64,000 bases of DNA from Chryseobacterium sp. BLS98 (GCF_001045445.1 NZ_LFNF01000003.1:372001-436000), one strand, 5' to 3'. Shown: positions 43,932 through 52,636, numbered from the stretch's first letter. The notes: a model not told the origin generated them from the sequence alone. A program made the numbers and translations.

Positions 43932-43939
43932 TAGGTTTG
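43932..43939 (+). promoter_or_regulatory. -7 promoter element (TAGGTTTG) for the alpha/beta hydrolase gene
   Basis: Matches TAnnTTTG and lies 26 bp before the ATG. Confidence 0.6.
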
Positions 43940-43965
43940 CTTCATAATCATTTAAAAAAAATATC

Positions 43966-44913
43966 ATGAATGCAATCAGAAAATTTACAATGGCAAGTGC
44001 GATATGTGCAAGTCTTTTTTCAGCAGTAACAATCTCCTGTAGTGAAGATAATGATTTTCCAACAGGACAAGAAACACCGGCAGTAAGTCATAACAATGCA
44101 AAAACAATGTTTATCAATGTTAAAGGAACTGATTTTGCCTACCGTAGCTGGGGTAAGGAAGGTGGTGTCCCCTTAGTATTATTGCCGGGAACAGGAGGAT
44201 CAATGGACGATTGGGATCCGGCAGTCACAGATGGCTTGGCAAAGCAGTATAAATTAATCATATTTGATAATAAAGGTGTTGCGAGCTCAAAAGGAACTAC
44301 TCCCAATACTGTGCAAGCAATGGCGAACGATGCTATTGATTTCATTAAAGCGATGAAGCTTGGAAAGGTCAATATCATGGGATTCTCAATGGGTGGGTTT
44401 CTAGCGCAGCGAATCGTTTTGACAGAACCTGAGCTTATTAATAAGATTATTTTAGTGGATAGTGGACCTAAGGGGGCAATCGGTTTGTCTAATCTGCCCA
44501 ACATCGTTGCTGGAACAACTGGACTTAGCCCGGAAGAGTCATACTTAAAATTTGGTTTTACTGATTCGGAAAAAAGCATTGCTGCAGGAAAAGCGTCCTT
44601 TGCAAGGGTGCATTTACGTACGACCGGCAGAGATCTTCTTTTAAGCGATGCTACATCTGCAGCACAGTTTACTGCTGTTTTGGCGTGGGCCCAACCTGAT
44701 GCGGGTGCGTTGGAAGAGATAAAAATGATAAAAAAGCCTGTTCTAATCATTTATGGTGATAAAGACCTGCCTATATCAGTTCAAAATGCTTATAATATGA
44801 AGCAAAATTTAGAAAATTCTGTACTCCTGGAGTTCCCAGATTCTGGGCACGCTGCTTTCTATCAGAATCATGAGGTGTTCTTGGTTAAGGCACTGGAATT
44901 TTTGGCGCAATAG
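43966..44913 (+). CDS. Alpha/beta-hydrolase lipoprotein
   Basis: Protein of 315 residues. The N-terminal leader ends in a lipobox with Cys25 (...VTISCSEDND), so a lipid-anchored exported form is predicted. The hydrolase fold spans about 50-315: LLPGTGGSMDDWDP with the oxyanion loop, the nucleophile elbow GFSMGG, the acid in IIYGDKDLPIS, and the histidine in DSGHAAFY. The substrate is not predictable; close folds include esterases and non-haem haloperoxidase-like enzymes. Single gene with its own promoter, upstream direct repeats and terminator, bracketed by the duplicated tRNAs. Confidence 0.88.
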   Translation: MNAIRKFTMASAICASLFSAVTISCSEDNDFPTGQETPAVSHNNAKTMFINVKGTDFAYRSWGKEGGVPLVLLPGTGGSMDDWDPAVTDGLAKQYKLIIFDNKGVASSKGTTPNTVQAMANDAIDFIKAMKLGKVNIMGFSMGGFLAQRIVLTEPELINKIILVDSGPKGAIGLSNLPNIVAGTTGLSPEESYLKFGFTDSEKSIAAGKASFARVHLRTTGRDLLLSDATSAAQFTAVLAWAQPDAGALEEIKMIKKPVLIIYGDKDLPISVQNAYNMKQNLENSVLLEFPDSGHAAFYQNHEVFLVKALEFLAQ

Positions 44914-44939
44914 ATTATATAGGTAATTTAATTATACAG

Positions 44940-44983
44940 TAGTTGGCAAGTTATTTTAATGATGTGCCAACTATATTTTTTTT
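44940..44983 (+). terminator. Terminator after the alpha/beta hydrolase gene
   Basis: Perfect 9-bp stem TAGTTGGCA / TGCCAACTA followed by a T run. From there to 45210 I see no gene. Confidence 0.8.
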
Positions 44984-45214
44984 GATTCCTGCAGTTGCTC
45001 TAAATAAGAGCTGGCAGCAGGATTGAAACTTCTTAGCTGGCTTTATCCAGTGACTGAAAAGTGAAATACTAATTTAAGTTTTTTGAGATTTGGTAAAAAT
45101 AGATTTGCTTGAAGTTTTGTTGAAAGAGTAGAAGAGTTTGAATGTTTGTCAAGATAATTTTAGATTCTGCTACTATTTATTAAATGCCTAGCCCAGACCT
45201 AAGTAAAAATAAAA

Positions 45215-45243
45215 AAAGTCTTTACAGTAATGTAAAGACTTTC
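45215..45243 (-). terminator. Terminator of tRNA cluster 2
   Basis: A 12-bp stem AAAGTCTTTACA / TGTAAAGACTTT with a 4-base loop; on the minus strand a T run follows. It lies about 10 bases beyond the last tRNA. Confidence 0.82.
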
Positions 45244-45253
45244 TTGCATTAAG

Positions 45254-45327
45254 TGAGCGCGAAAGGATTCGAACCTTTGACCGTCTGCTTAGAAGGCAGA
45301 TGCTCTATCCAGCTGAGCTACGCACCC
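45254..45327 (-). tRNA. tRNA-Arg (anticodon UCU), copy 2
   Basis: 74 bases, identical to the gene at 41913, with the same anticodon TCT in loop CTTCTAA. Confidence 0.95.
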
Positions 45328-45359
45328 ATTAAATAATTTTGTGAAAATTAATAAAACTG

Positions 45360-45434
45360 TCGGGGCGGCAGGATTCGAACCTGCGACCTCCTGGTCCCAA
45401 ACCAGGCGCGATGACCGGACTACGCTACGCCCCG
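45360..45434 (-). tRNA. tRNA-Pro (anticodon UGG), copy 2
   Basis: 75 bases, identical to the gene at 42018. The spacer to tRNA-Arg is nearly identical in the two clusters. Confidence 0.95.
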
Positions 45435-45461
45435 AAGTGTATATTGATGTAAGAAAAAATG

Positions 45462-45546
45462 CGGAGGGTAAGGGATTCGAACCCTTGCGACACTTTCGCG
45501 TCGACAGTTTAGCAAACTGCTCCATTAACCACTCTGGCAACCCTCC
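45462..45546 (-). tRNA. tRNA-Ser (anticodon GCU)
   Basis: An 85-base cloverleaf with a long variable arm (GACGCGAAAGTGTC). Acceptor GGAGGGT pairs with ACCCTCC, discriminator G, anticodon loop with GCT. First gene of the second tRNA cluster; absent from the first cluster. Confidence 0.95.
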
Positions 45547-45590
45547 TTTTTTCTTATTTTTTAATGATCGTTGTTCCGTTATTGCGAGTG

Positions 45591-45622
45591 CAAATATAGA
45601 ACAGATTTCTTTATTTACCAAA
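45591..45622 (-). promoter_or_regulatory. tRNA cluster 2 promoter (TTTG-N20-TATATTTG, minus strand)
   Basis: The -7 element TATATTTG (45591-45598) has a TTTG (45619-45622) 20 bp upstream, matching the Bacteroidota -33/-7 pattern. The block around the -7 element is shared with cluster 1. Confidence 0.75.
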
Positions 45623-45644
45623 TAAAATTCAAGAAAAATTTGCG

Positions 45645-45652
45645 TATTTTTG
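45645..45652 (+). promoter_or_regulatory. -7 promoter element (TATTTTTG) for the amidase gene
   Basis: Matches TAnnTTTG and lies 29 bp before the ATG; divergent from the tRNA promoter. Confidence 0.55.
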
Positions 45653-45681
45653 AGCTGATAAATGATTAAAAAATTAAACGG

Positions 45682-46707
45682 ATGCGTAAGACATTATATA
45701 TCATCGGATTAAGTACTTTTGTTTTTTCATGTACTTCCCAGCAAAATGTAAAGAAAAATACTTACAAGCCAAAAGCCCCGGTATCACAGGCTAAACCGGC
45801 AGTTAAAACACCGGTAGCCGAAACTCCGAAACCTAAAATTACCAATGATCATGGAGTAGAGTTTTTTACAACCAATATAGCTGATGCCGCAAAAAATGAT
45901 AACACTATAAGCTACGGTTCTATCGTGTCAGCAAAACCGGCAGGATATAAAGTGGTAAAGACCTATTTTCCTGCTATAGGGCAGAACTTCAGACAGCGTT
46001 ATCTTATACTGCATTATACCGCACTTCCGGACGATAAATCCATCACTGTTCTTACCCAGCAGGGAGTAAGTGCCCATTACCTGGTTAATAATACCGGCGA
46101 TAACGAGATTTACCAGCTGGTGGATGAAAACAAACGTTCTTATCATGCAGGAGTAAGTAACTGGAGAAATGATAAAAACCTTAACGATACTTCTATAGGT
46201 ATTGAAATCGTTAATACAGGATATACAACAGATGCTGAAGGAAAGAAAATATTTGCAGCTTTCAGCGATGAGCAGGTGAAAAAAGTAGCAGCATTGGCGA
46301 AAGATATTGTCAACAGGTATCAGATTCCTGCAACCAATGTACTGGCCCATTCGGATATTGCACCAACCAGAAAGCAGGATCCGGGCCCGATGTTTCCATG
46401 GAAAAAGCTGTATGACGAATACCAGCTTGGGATGTGGTATGATGAAGCGGTTAAACAAAATTTCTTCGCTTTGGCACAGGAAGAGGTGCCTTTAAAATAT
46501 AACGATCCGTCCTTCATTTTTGCTGTTCAGACAGCATTGCAGAAATTTGGGTATTATCTGGATATGAGCGGAAAATGGGATGATGGAACAAAAAGAACCA
46601 TCGAGGCTTTACAGTACCATTTCCGTCCTCAGAATTATGACGGGATTATGGATGCTGAAACTTGGGCTGTTCTTCAGGCTTTAAATCAGAAATATCCGGC
46701 GAAATAA
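45682..46707 (+). CDS. N-acetylmuramoyl-L-alanine amidase with peptidoglycan-binding domain, lipoprotein
   Basis: Protein of 341 residues. The lipobox ends at Cys17 (...FVFSCTSQQ), and a Pro/Lys-rich linker (about 25-60) follows. An Ami_2 amidase domain (about 100-245) has ILHYTA with the first zinc His, YHAGVSNW, and HSDIAPTRKQDPGPMFPW with the other ligands. A C-terminal peptidoglycan-binding domain spans about 275-340 (ALQKFGYYLDMSG, ALQYHFRP). It cleaves the bond between muramic acid and the stem peptide; lipid anchoring places it in the periplasm. Probably involved in cell-wall recycling or turnover. Confidence 0.92.
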   Translation: MRKTLYIIGLSTFVFSCTSQQNVKKNTYKPKAPVSQAKPAVKTPVAETPKPKITNDHGVEFFTTNIADAAKNDNTISYGSIVSAKPAGYKVVKTYFPAIGQNFRQRYLILHYTALPDDKSITVLTQQGVSAHYLVNNTGDNEIYQLVDENKRSYHAGVSNWRNDKNLNDTSIGIEIVNTGYTTDAEGKKIFAAFSDEQVKKVAALAKDIVNRYQIPATNVLAHSDIAPTRKQDPGPMFPWKKLYDEYQLGMWYDEAVKQNFFALAQEEVPLKYNDPSFIFAVQTALQKFGYYLDMSGKWDDGTKRTIEALQYHFRPQNYDGIMDAETWAVLQALNQKYPAK

Positions 46708-46713
46708 TAATTA

Positions 46714-46741
46714 GAACGCATCGGTAAAGGTGCGTTTTGCT
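46714..46741 (+). terminator. Probable weak terminator after the amidase gene
   Basis: Stem AACGCA / TGCGTT with a 10-base loop and a short T-rich tail. Confidence 0.5.
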
Positions 46742-46774
46742 ATATTTAAAAAATAAAAAGTTAAATAATCTGTA

Positions 46775-48175
46775 ATGGAAAATTTCAGAAAAGAAAGTGA
46801 TCTGCTTGGTGAGCTCAAAGTGCCTGCAGATGCTTATTATGGAGTGCAGACGCAAAGAGCGATCGATAACTTCAAGATTTCAGGGCAGCTTCTGTCAGCA
46901 TATCCGGACTTTATTAAAGGTCTTGCCTTTGTAAAAAAAGCGGCAGCAAAAACCAATTATGAACTGGGCTTGCTTGATGAGAATTTATATTTCAAAATAG
47001 CAGAAGCCTGTGACGAGATTGTAGCGGGAAAATACCACGATCAGTTTCCTGTAGATATGATTCAGGGAGGGGCCGGAACGTCAATCAATATGAATGCAAA
47101 TGAAGTGATTGCCAATATTGTTCTGGAAAAATTAGGAAAGAATAAAGGCGAATATGAATTCTGCTCACCAAATGATCATATCAACCTTTCCCAATCCACC
47201 AATGATGCCTATCCTACAGCCATTAAAATGGGACTTCTGCATATGAATACCGGACTTGTTGACCGACTTGAGAAAATTGTTGAAGCTTTCCGTGCCAAAG
47301 GAAAAGAATTCCACGATGTGATCAAAATGGGACGTACCCAGCTTCAGGATGCGGTTCCGATGACTTTAGGACAGGAATTTGAAGCCTATGCTGCTACTCT
47401 GGAAGAAGATATTTCTAAACTGAATAATAATGCAAGTCTTTTTGTGGAAGTTAATATGGGAGCCACTGCCATCGGGACGGGACTGAATGCTCCGGTAGGC
47501 TACGCAACTCTTTGTGCAAAAAACCTGGCTCAGATTACAGGTTTTCCTGTTGTTTCTGCACCGGATCTTGTTGAAGCAACACCGGATACAGGTTCTTATG
47601 TTATTTATTCCTCTGCTACCAAACGTCTTGCCGTAAAGCTTTCCAAGATCTGTAATGACCTGAGGTTACTTTCTTCAGGACCAAGAGCCGGATTGTTCGA
47701 GATCAACCTTCCGCCAATGCAGCCGGGATCATCCATTATGCCGGGAAAAGTAAATCCTGTTATCCCGGAAGTGGTAAATCAGGTGTGTTTTAAAGTATTT
47801 GGAAATGACCTCACGGTAACTTTTGCGGCAGAAGCCGGACAATTGCAGCTTAATGTCATGGAACCGGTGCTTTCCCATGCCATCATGGAAAACATCAATT
47901 TCCTTTGCAATGCCCTGGATACCCTTCGTGAAAAATGCGTAGTGGGAATCACTGCCAATAAAGAGGTCTGCCTGAATATGGTAAAGCACAGCATAGGAAT
48001 TGTAACCGCACTTAATCCATATATCGGGTATAAAAAGTCTACAGAAATTGCAAAAGAAGCGTTGGAAACCGGAAACAGTGTTTACAACCTCGTTTTGGAA
48101 AAGGGAGTTCTTTCCCAGGAAAAGCTGGATGAGATTCTTAATCCTAAAAACATGCTTAAACCGCATAACAAATAA
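46775..48175 (+). CDS. aspA: Aspartate ammonia-lyase
   Basis: Protein of 466 residues of the aspartase/fumarase superfamily. Motifs: ESDLLGELKVPADAYYGVQTQRA at the N-terminus, GGAGTSINMNANEV, SPNDHINLSQSTND, KMGRTQLQDAVPMTLGQEF, and the signature loop GSSIMPGKVNPVIPEVVNQ. The continuation with VIPE rather than TQCE separates aspartase from class II fumarase. It converts aspartate to fumarate and ammonia in the cytoplasm. Single gene. Confidence 0.93.
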   Translation: MENFRKESDLLGELKVPADAYYGVQTQRAIDNFKISGQLLSAYPDFIKGLAFVKKAAAKTNYELGLLDENLYFKIAEACDEIVAGKYHDQFPVDMIQGGAGTSINMNANEVIANIVLEKLGKNKGEYEFCSPNDHINLSQSTNDAYPTAIKMGLLHMNTGLVDRLEKIVEAFRAKGKEFHDVIKMGRTQLQDAVPMTLGQEFEAYAATLEEDISKLNNNASLFVEVNMGATAIGTGLNAPVGYATLCAKNLAQITGFPVVSAPDLVEATPDTGSYVIYSSATKRLAVKLSKICNDLRLLSSGPRAGLFEINLPPMQPGSSIMPGKVNPVIPEVVNQVCFKVFGNDLTVTFAAEAGQLQLNVMEPVLSHAIMENINFLCNALDTLREKCVVGITANKEVCLNMVKHSIGIVTALNPYIGYKKSTEIAKEALETGNSVYNLVLEKGVLSQEKLDEILNPKNMLKPHNK

Positions 48176-48180
48176 ATTAT

Positions 48181-48234
48181 AAATGATAAGTGGTGAATGT
48201 TGATTTCATGTCAATAGTTTATCACTTATCATTT
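48181..48234. repeat. 12-bp inverted repeat in the aspA-glycosyltransferase gap
   Basis: Arms AAATGATAAGTG and CACTTATCATTT with a 30-base spacer, followed by more CATT/TCATTA-type sequence to about 48262. It belongs to the ATCATTT-like spacer sequence also seen at 53803, 59900 and 62322. Confidence 0.5.
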
Positions 48235-48272
48235 TCATTGCTCATTACTTAATCATTACTCATAATAAAAGC

Positions 48273-49127
48273 GTGAGGTTTTTAATCATAATTCCTGCCC
48301 ATAACGAAGAAGGCAATCTTCCGTTCACCTTGGATTCTTTACAGCAGCAGAGCTTTAAAGATTTCAAAACTGTAGTGGTTAATGACGGTTCTACGGACCA
48401 AACGGCGGAAATCATCAGGAAGTATACAGAAAATGATCCCCGTTTTGAAACGGTAGATCTTCAGAAATCTGCTCATCAGCCTGGATCTAAGGTGGTAAAT
48501 GCATTCAAAAACGGATTGAAGACCCAAAATATAGATGAATTTGATATCATCTGTAAATTTGATGCCGATATCATTCTTCCTGAAAATTATCTGGAAACAG
48601 TATGGAATGCCTTTAAAAACAATCCTGAATATGGACTTGTTGGAGGTTTACTGTATGTAGAAAAGGAGGGGATCTGGGTATATGAAGGAAATTCAAACAA
48701 GCATCATGTGCGTGGGCCTTTGAAGGCTTACCGTAAAGAATGCTTCGTTCAGATCGGAGGACTGAGGGAAACCCTGGGCTGGGATAATATTGATTCCATT
48801 CTGTTGGAAAATCTTGGCTGGAAAGAAATTGTTCTTCCTGAACTGCACGTAAAGCTGATCAAGGTAAAAGGAGCAGATTACACCATAAGGCCTGCAGATT
48901 ACTACGGCAGGTATTTTTATTTTTTAGGGCTGAACAGGTTCCTTGCCTATACTGCCTCCGCAAAAGAAGCCGCTAAAAGCAGGTCTGTTTCTTTTTTCTT
49001 TAAAATGATTAAAGCCTATGAAGCCTGTAAATCAGAAAAGCTGGAGCTTAAAATCTCAAAAGAAGAGCAAAAAGCCATCAATGACAAACGATGGAAAATG
49101 CTGAAGAAAAAATGGCTCAAAATGTAG
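48273..49127 (+). CDS. Glycosyltransferase family 2
   Basis: Protein of 284 residues starting with GTG at 48273, since the GT-A fold begins at once with RFLIIIPAHNEEGN. Further motifs are VVNDGSTDQT (nucleotide-sugar binding), CKFDADIILP with the DxD metal site, and a hydrophobic patch near 215-240. No clear membrane anchor. It transfers a sugar, probably to a surface polysaccharide, judging by the flippase, second glycosyltransferase and FkbM genes nearby. Confidence 0.88.
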   Translation: MRFLIIIPAHNEEGNLPFTLDSLQQQSFKDFKTVVVNDGSTDQTAEIIRKYTENDPRFETVDLQKSAHQPGSKVVNAFKNGLKTQNIDEFDIICKFDADIILPENYLETVWNAFKNNPEYGLVGGLLYVEKEGIWVYEGNSNKHHVRGPLKAYRKECFVQIGGLRETLGWDNIDSILLENLGWKEIVLPELHVKLIKVKGADYTIRPADYYGRYFYFLGLNRFLAYTASAKEAAKSRSVSFFFKMIKAYEACKSEKLELKISKEEQKAINDKRWKMLKKKWLKM

Positions 49128-49223
49128 TAAGATAGAGGCATCACAAAATGTAAAAACTGAAAAAATAATAGTAAAAAACTATAAAAAAACAGTTCGTATT
49201 CAACCATACCCTTTACCTTTGTT

Positions 49224-49293
49224 AAACCCGAAACCCGAAACCCGAAACCCGAAACCCGAAACCCGAAACCCGAAACCCGAAACCCGAAACCCG
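49224..49293 (+). repeat. Ten tandem copies of the heptamer AAACCCG
   Basis: A perfect 70-bp array with no mismatches, ending directly at the TTG start of the downstream glycosyltransferase gene. All three plus-strand frames are open through it. Confidence 0.95.
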
Positions 49294-50340
49294 TTGAAGA
49301 AAATCGCCTACATAGAAATAGATACCCACGCAGAAATTGCGCAGGCTTTCATGGACATTATGCATGATTCTTCAGAATTCAGCGTAGATTATTATTTTTC
49401 GAAAAAGATAAAGGATTTGGTTCAGGAAAATGGAGAAACCGTGTTTTTATCAGATAGTTCTATGATCCTGGAACAGTTGAAGTTAAAGAAATATGACCTG
49501 ATTATTATAGGAACGGTTCACCGGTATTTCAATACTTTTCATGCTTTGGTTCGGAAATACAATGCATCGGTCATTGTTCACAATATCAATTTTTCAAAAG
49601 CATCAAAAGGAGCTTTAATGAAGAGCATTTTTAAAGGAGATCTGGTTTACAGGCTGAAGCTTTGGTGGAAAGAAGGACTGTTTTACAGTTCTAAAGTCTA
49701 TAGGAATACTAAAAAATTATGGGTGCTGGATGAAGAGATTTCATCAGAAAAATATCAGTTTCTGCCTCTGTTTTACAATAAATATTTTGAAAATCAGACT
49801 AAAGACAGCTTTACCGTTGTCATTCCGGGAGGTGTTTCGCAGAAAAGGAGGGATTATCATCACGTCTTTAAAACAATTGAACATTTAAAAACAGAAGAGA
49901 AATGGGAGTTCATATTTCTTGGAAAAGCTAAAGATAATGAGCTGAAACAGCTTGAAAGACTATCCAAAAAACTTCCTGAAAATGTTTCCATCCAGTATTT
50001 TTCAGACCGGGTTTCGAATGATGATTTTGAAAAGGGAATGCAGAAAGCAGATGTTTTGTGGTGCCCGATTCAGCAGAAAACAGAATTTTTCAGCAGGGAA
50101 GAAGTTTATGGTCTTACGAAAATGACCGGAAACCTTGGTGATGCTGTAAAATATGGTAAAACAGCCGTTTTTCCCAAAGATTACCCTTCGAAATTGGAAT
50201 TCATTGTTCCTGAGAAAGAAAATATCATCGAGCAGTTTAAAGCGCTTAAAAACACCCGTTTCGATTTCCAGAAAAACTACAGCAGAAAGTCAGTCCTCAA
50301 AAAGCTGGAAGACGCTCTATCCGCTATTATTTCTATTTAA
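49294..50340 (+). CDS. Glycosyltransferase (GT-B-like) of the surface-polysaccharide cluster
   Basis: Protein of 348 residues if read from the TTG at 49294, giving LKKIAYIEIDTHAEIAQAF, where the conserved sequence begins. The frame continues upstream through the heptamer array to a TTG at 49219, which would add 25 low-complexity residues. The body has two Rossmann-like halves: YDLIIIGTVHRYF, later VVIPGGVSQKRRDYH, WEFIFLGKAKDN and LGDAVKYGKTAVFPKDYPS. It ends by overlapping the convergent flippase gene by 8 bp. The sugar specificity is unknown; the unusual start may make its expression depend on repeat number. Confidence 0.78.
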   Translation: MKKIAYIEIDTHAEIAQAFMDIMHDSSEFSVDYYFSKKIKDLVQENGETVFLSDSSMILEQLKLKKYDLIIIGTVHRYFNTFHALVRKYNASVIVHNINFSKASKGALMKSIFKGDLVYRLKLWWKEGLFYSSKVYRNTKKLWVLDEEISSEKYQFLPLFYNKYFENQTKDSFTVVIPGGVSQKRRDYHHVFKTIEHLKTEEKWEFIFLGKAKDNELKQLERLSKKLPENVSIQYFSDRVSNDDFEKGMQKADVLWCPIQQKTEFFSREEVYGLTKMTGNLGDAVKYGKTAVFPKDYPSKLEFIVPEKENIIEQFKALKNTRFDFQKNYSRKSVLKKLEDALSAIISI

Positions 50341-51811
50341 ATTTAAAGATACTTTTAATAAACTTTGCATTCAGGTAATCCTCGAGCGGGAATACTTTTG
50401 TGAAATGATTTCCGATATAAATCAGGATCAGCACAACGGCAGGTTTGTATATCAAGTTGATAAAATTACTGTTAAAATTAGGCAGTACGATAGCCACTGT
50501 TATGGCTAAAGTACAGATAATGGAAACAAAGATCATTTCGATTGTCAGCGGAGAAACTTTAAAGACAAAGTAATTGAAAGCTATTTTGATCACATTATAA
50601 GTGGTAAGTGAAATAGCTGTAGATAAAGCAATTCCTATCAGTTTAAGATCCGTATTTTTAATGAAATAATAATTCAGGCAGATAGTAAGCCCGGCCAGGA
50701 GAAGCATGATCAGGATATTAAACCTGTAATATTTGGAAAGCGAAATGATATTCCCGTTAAATCCTGTCGCCAGGTCAATAAGAACTGCAGATCCCCAGAT
50801 CCATACAACAGGCTCATATTCCCTTAACATGGTTCCGTTTTTGGGCATAAACTGCGTCAGATAAGGAAACCCGACCATGATGCATGAAAACAGTACTGCG
50901 CCTAAAAAATATAATGATAAAGAAGTCTTTTTGTGAAATCTGTCAAGTTCTTCCATATCGCCGTCGGCCAGCGTTTTATTAATGATAGGGGCAGAAATAT
51001 TGAACAGACCCAGCTGTGGGATAGAAATCAGAGAAATCAGAGCATAAAGAACCGAGTAAATTCCCACTTCCTCCATTCCCAGAAACTCACCGATCATAAA
51101 ACTGTTAATGGCTAAATAATTCCCGAAAGTTCCCAAAAATCCAAAAAAGCTGTAATTGAAAAACTCTTTCCAGAAACCATCCTTTTTGAAATAATCCGTA
51201 TTGAAATCAAGTTCTATCCTTTCAAGTTTATTCGTGTAGTAAATATATCCGAAAAGCATTAAGGCGAACATTCCGAAAAAGAAGGCAAACGCGATCTCCT
51301 GGGAAAGTAAAAAATAAGCAAAAAGGCAGAAAGCCCCCAGATTCGCTATTTTAGGAAAAAGATTATCAAAGATATTGGAAACTACAATCCTTTTGTAATT
51401 AGAAGTATATTTATTAAAGATAGCACAGAAAGAAAGGATAAGGATTAGCGGAAGAATCATTTCCTTTAGTTTCCACGCCTCAGAATGCCTGAATTTTGGA
51501 AAAATATAGGGAAGTATAAAAAATACCCCCATAAAAATGATGAAATTAATGAAGACCGTAAGCAAAGACAGCGACAGCATATTCTGCTTCTTACCATCCT
51601 TTTCCACTTTATGGAAAAACTTCACATTCGAATAAGAAATCCCTAGTACTACGGCAGGAACCAGCATTTCGGCAGTAGGAAGAATATACCGGAGCTTGCC
51701 ATAAAATTCAAAATTGTATGGAAAAATAAAAATGGCGGATATGGTACCCAGCAGAAAACCAATATAACCTATGATGGAATATTTGAAGCCCTGTCTCGCT
51801 ACTACACTCAT
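50333..51811 (-). CDS. Polysaccharide flippase, MATE/Wzx-like membrane protein
   Basis: Protein of 492 residues with about 12-14 hydrophobic helices spread along the whole length and few long loops, as in oligosaccharide flippases of the Wzx/MOP superfamily. The start MSVVARQGFKYSIIGYIGFLLG fits the family's N-terminal helix. It would move lipid-linked sugar units across the inner membrane. Nine bp downstream of the FkbM methyltransferase gene on the same strand, so the two are one operon; convergent with the glycosyltransferase. Confidence 0.88.
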   Translation of the reverse strand: MSVVARQGFKYSIIGYIGFLLGTISAIFIFPYNFEFYGKLRYILPTAEMLVPAVVLGISYSNVKFFHKVEKDGKKQNMLSLSLLTVFINFIIFMGVFFILPYIFPKFRHSEAWKLKEMILPLILILSFCAIFNKYTSNYKRIVVSNIFDNLFPKIANLGAFCLFAYFLLSQEIAFAFFFGMFALMLFGYIYYTNKLERIELDFNTDYFKKDGFWKEFFNYSFFGFLGTFGNYLAINSFMIGEFLGMEEVGIYSVLYALISLISIPQLGLFNISAPIINKTLADGDMEELDRFHKKTSLSLYFLGAVLFSCIMVGFPYLTQFMPKNGTMLREYEPVVWIWGSAVLIDLATGFNGNIISLSKYYRFNILIMLLLAGLTICLNYYFIKNTDLKLIGIALSTAISLTTYNVIKIAFNYFVFKVSPLTIEMIFVSIICTLAITVAIVLPNFNSNFINLIYKPAVVLILIYIGNHFTKVFPLEDYLNAKFIKSIFKFK

Positions 51812-51820
51812 ACTGTTTTT

Positions 51821-52615
51821 TTAATGGTTTTTTGGCGTAAAAATAATATTGTTTATATAGCTGGTCTTGTTTTTTTCATCGTTGGTGTTATGTATTAAGA
51901 TCTCTTCCGTCAGGAGTTCCAGCTTAAAACTGTCGCGGTTAAGATATTTTGCTTCGTAACCCCAGCTTTTGACTTCAGAAATGTCTTTCCAGATAGGGCT
52001 TTCGTGGTGTCTCTGCTCCATTTCGACCATCAGTGTCGGAAGGAATCTTCTGATGGTTTTCTGGGCGCCGGATAAAGTCTTCATTTCATTGCCTTCCACA
52101 TCTATTTTTATAAAATCCAGCCTGTCAAAATGTTCTATAGCAGCCCATTCGTCCAGCTTGATCACTTTTACCTTTTCCGTATAGCTTTTTTCTTCGCCTT
52201 TTTCTTTATAAGAAGTATTTAAAGTTCCGCGGGAGGCAATCAGTTTGCCATTGATGATCGGGACCTTAAATTCAGCAGTTGTATTTTCGTCAGACAGAGC
52301 CAGGGGAAGTATACTCATTCTCGGGAAAAGTCTTTTCAGCCGACGGTAAAGCTTTTTATTGGGTTCAAAGCCATAAATATGTTCATGATTCAGCTTGTGC
52401 TCCAACTGATAGAGAAAAGTTCCCACATTGGCTCCTATATCCAATATTACAGCATTTTTTGGAAGATACTCCTTGATCCATACCAGTTCCGGTTCTACAT
52501 TACGTGCCGAAAAATTATTCTTAGTAAGATTGTTTAAATTCTTAAAATACCTTTTTTTGTAAAAACTCGGACTTATATATTGTAGTTTTTCTGCAATTTT
52601 TTGATATAAAGACAT
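51821..52615 (-). CDS. FkbM-family methyltransferase
   Basis: Protein of 264 residues from the ATG at 52615. The longer frame from TTG at 52639 overlaps a -7 element and is rejected. The SAM-binding motif is VILDIGANVGTFLY, followed by IYGFEPNKKLYRRL, then DFIKIDVEGNEMKTL, all diagnostic of the FkbM group. Such enzymes methylate oxygen atoms, often on sugars of surface polysaccharides. First gene of the operon with the flippase. Confidence 0.9.
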   Translation of the reverse strand: MSLYQKIAEKLQYISPSFYKKRYFKNLNNLTKNNFSARNVEPELVWIKEYLPKNAVILDIGANVGTFLYQLEHKLNHEHIYGFEPNKKLYRRLKRLFPRMSILPLALSDENTTAEFKVPIINGKLIASRGTLNTSYKEKGEEKSYTEKVKVIKLDEWAAIEHFDRLDFIKIDVEGNEMKTLSGAQKTIRRFLPTLMVEMEQRHHESPIWKDISEVKSWGYEAKYLNRDSFKLELLTEEILIHNTNDEKNKTSYINNIIFTPKNH

Positions 52616-52636
52616 TCTTGGGTATTTGACGAAAAG

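Noticed and set aside
45289..45625. Open frames of about 95-110 codons on both strands
   Set aside because: They lie wholly on the tRNA-Arg, tRNA-Pro and tRNA-Ser genes and their promoter; no protein-like composition.
46775..48175. Class II fumarase (fumC)
   Set aside because: The signature loop continues VIPEVVNQ, as in aspartases, rather than TQCE as in fumarases.
49224..49293. Possible CRISPR or direct-repeat array
   Set aside because: The unit is 7 bp with no spacers and no cas genes nearby; it is a simple tandem repeat.
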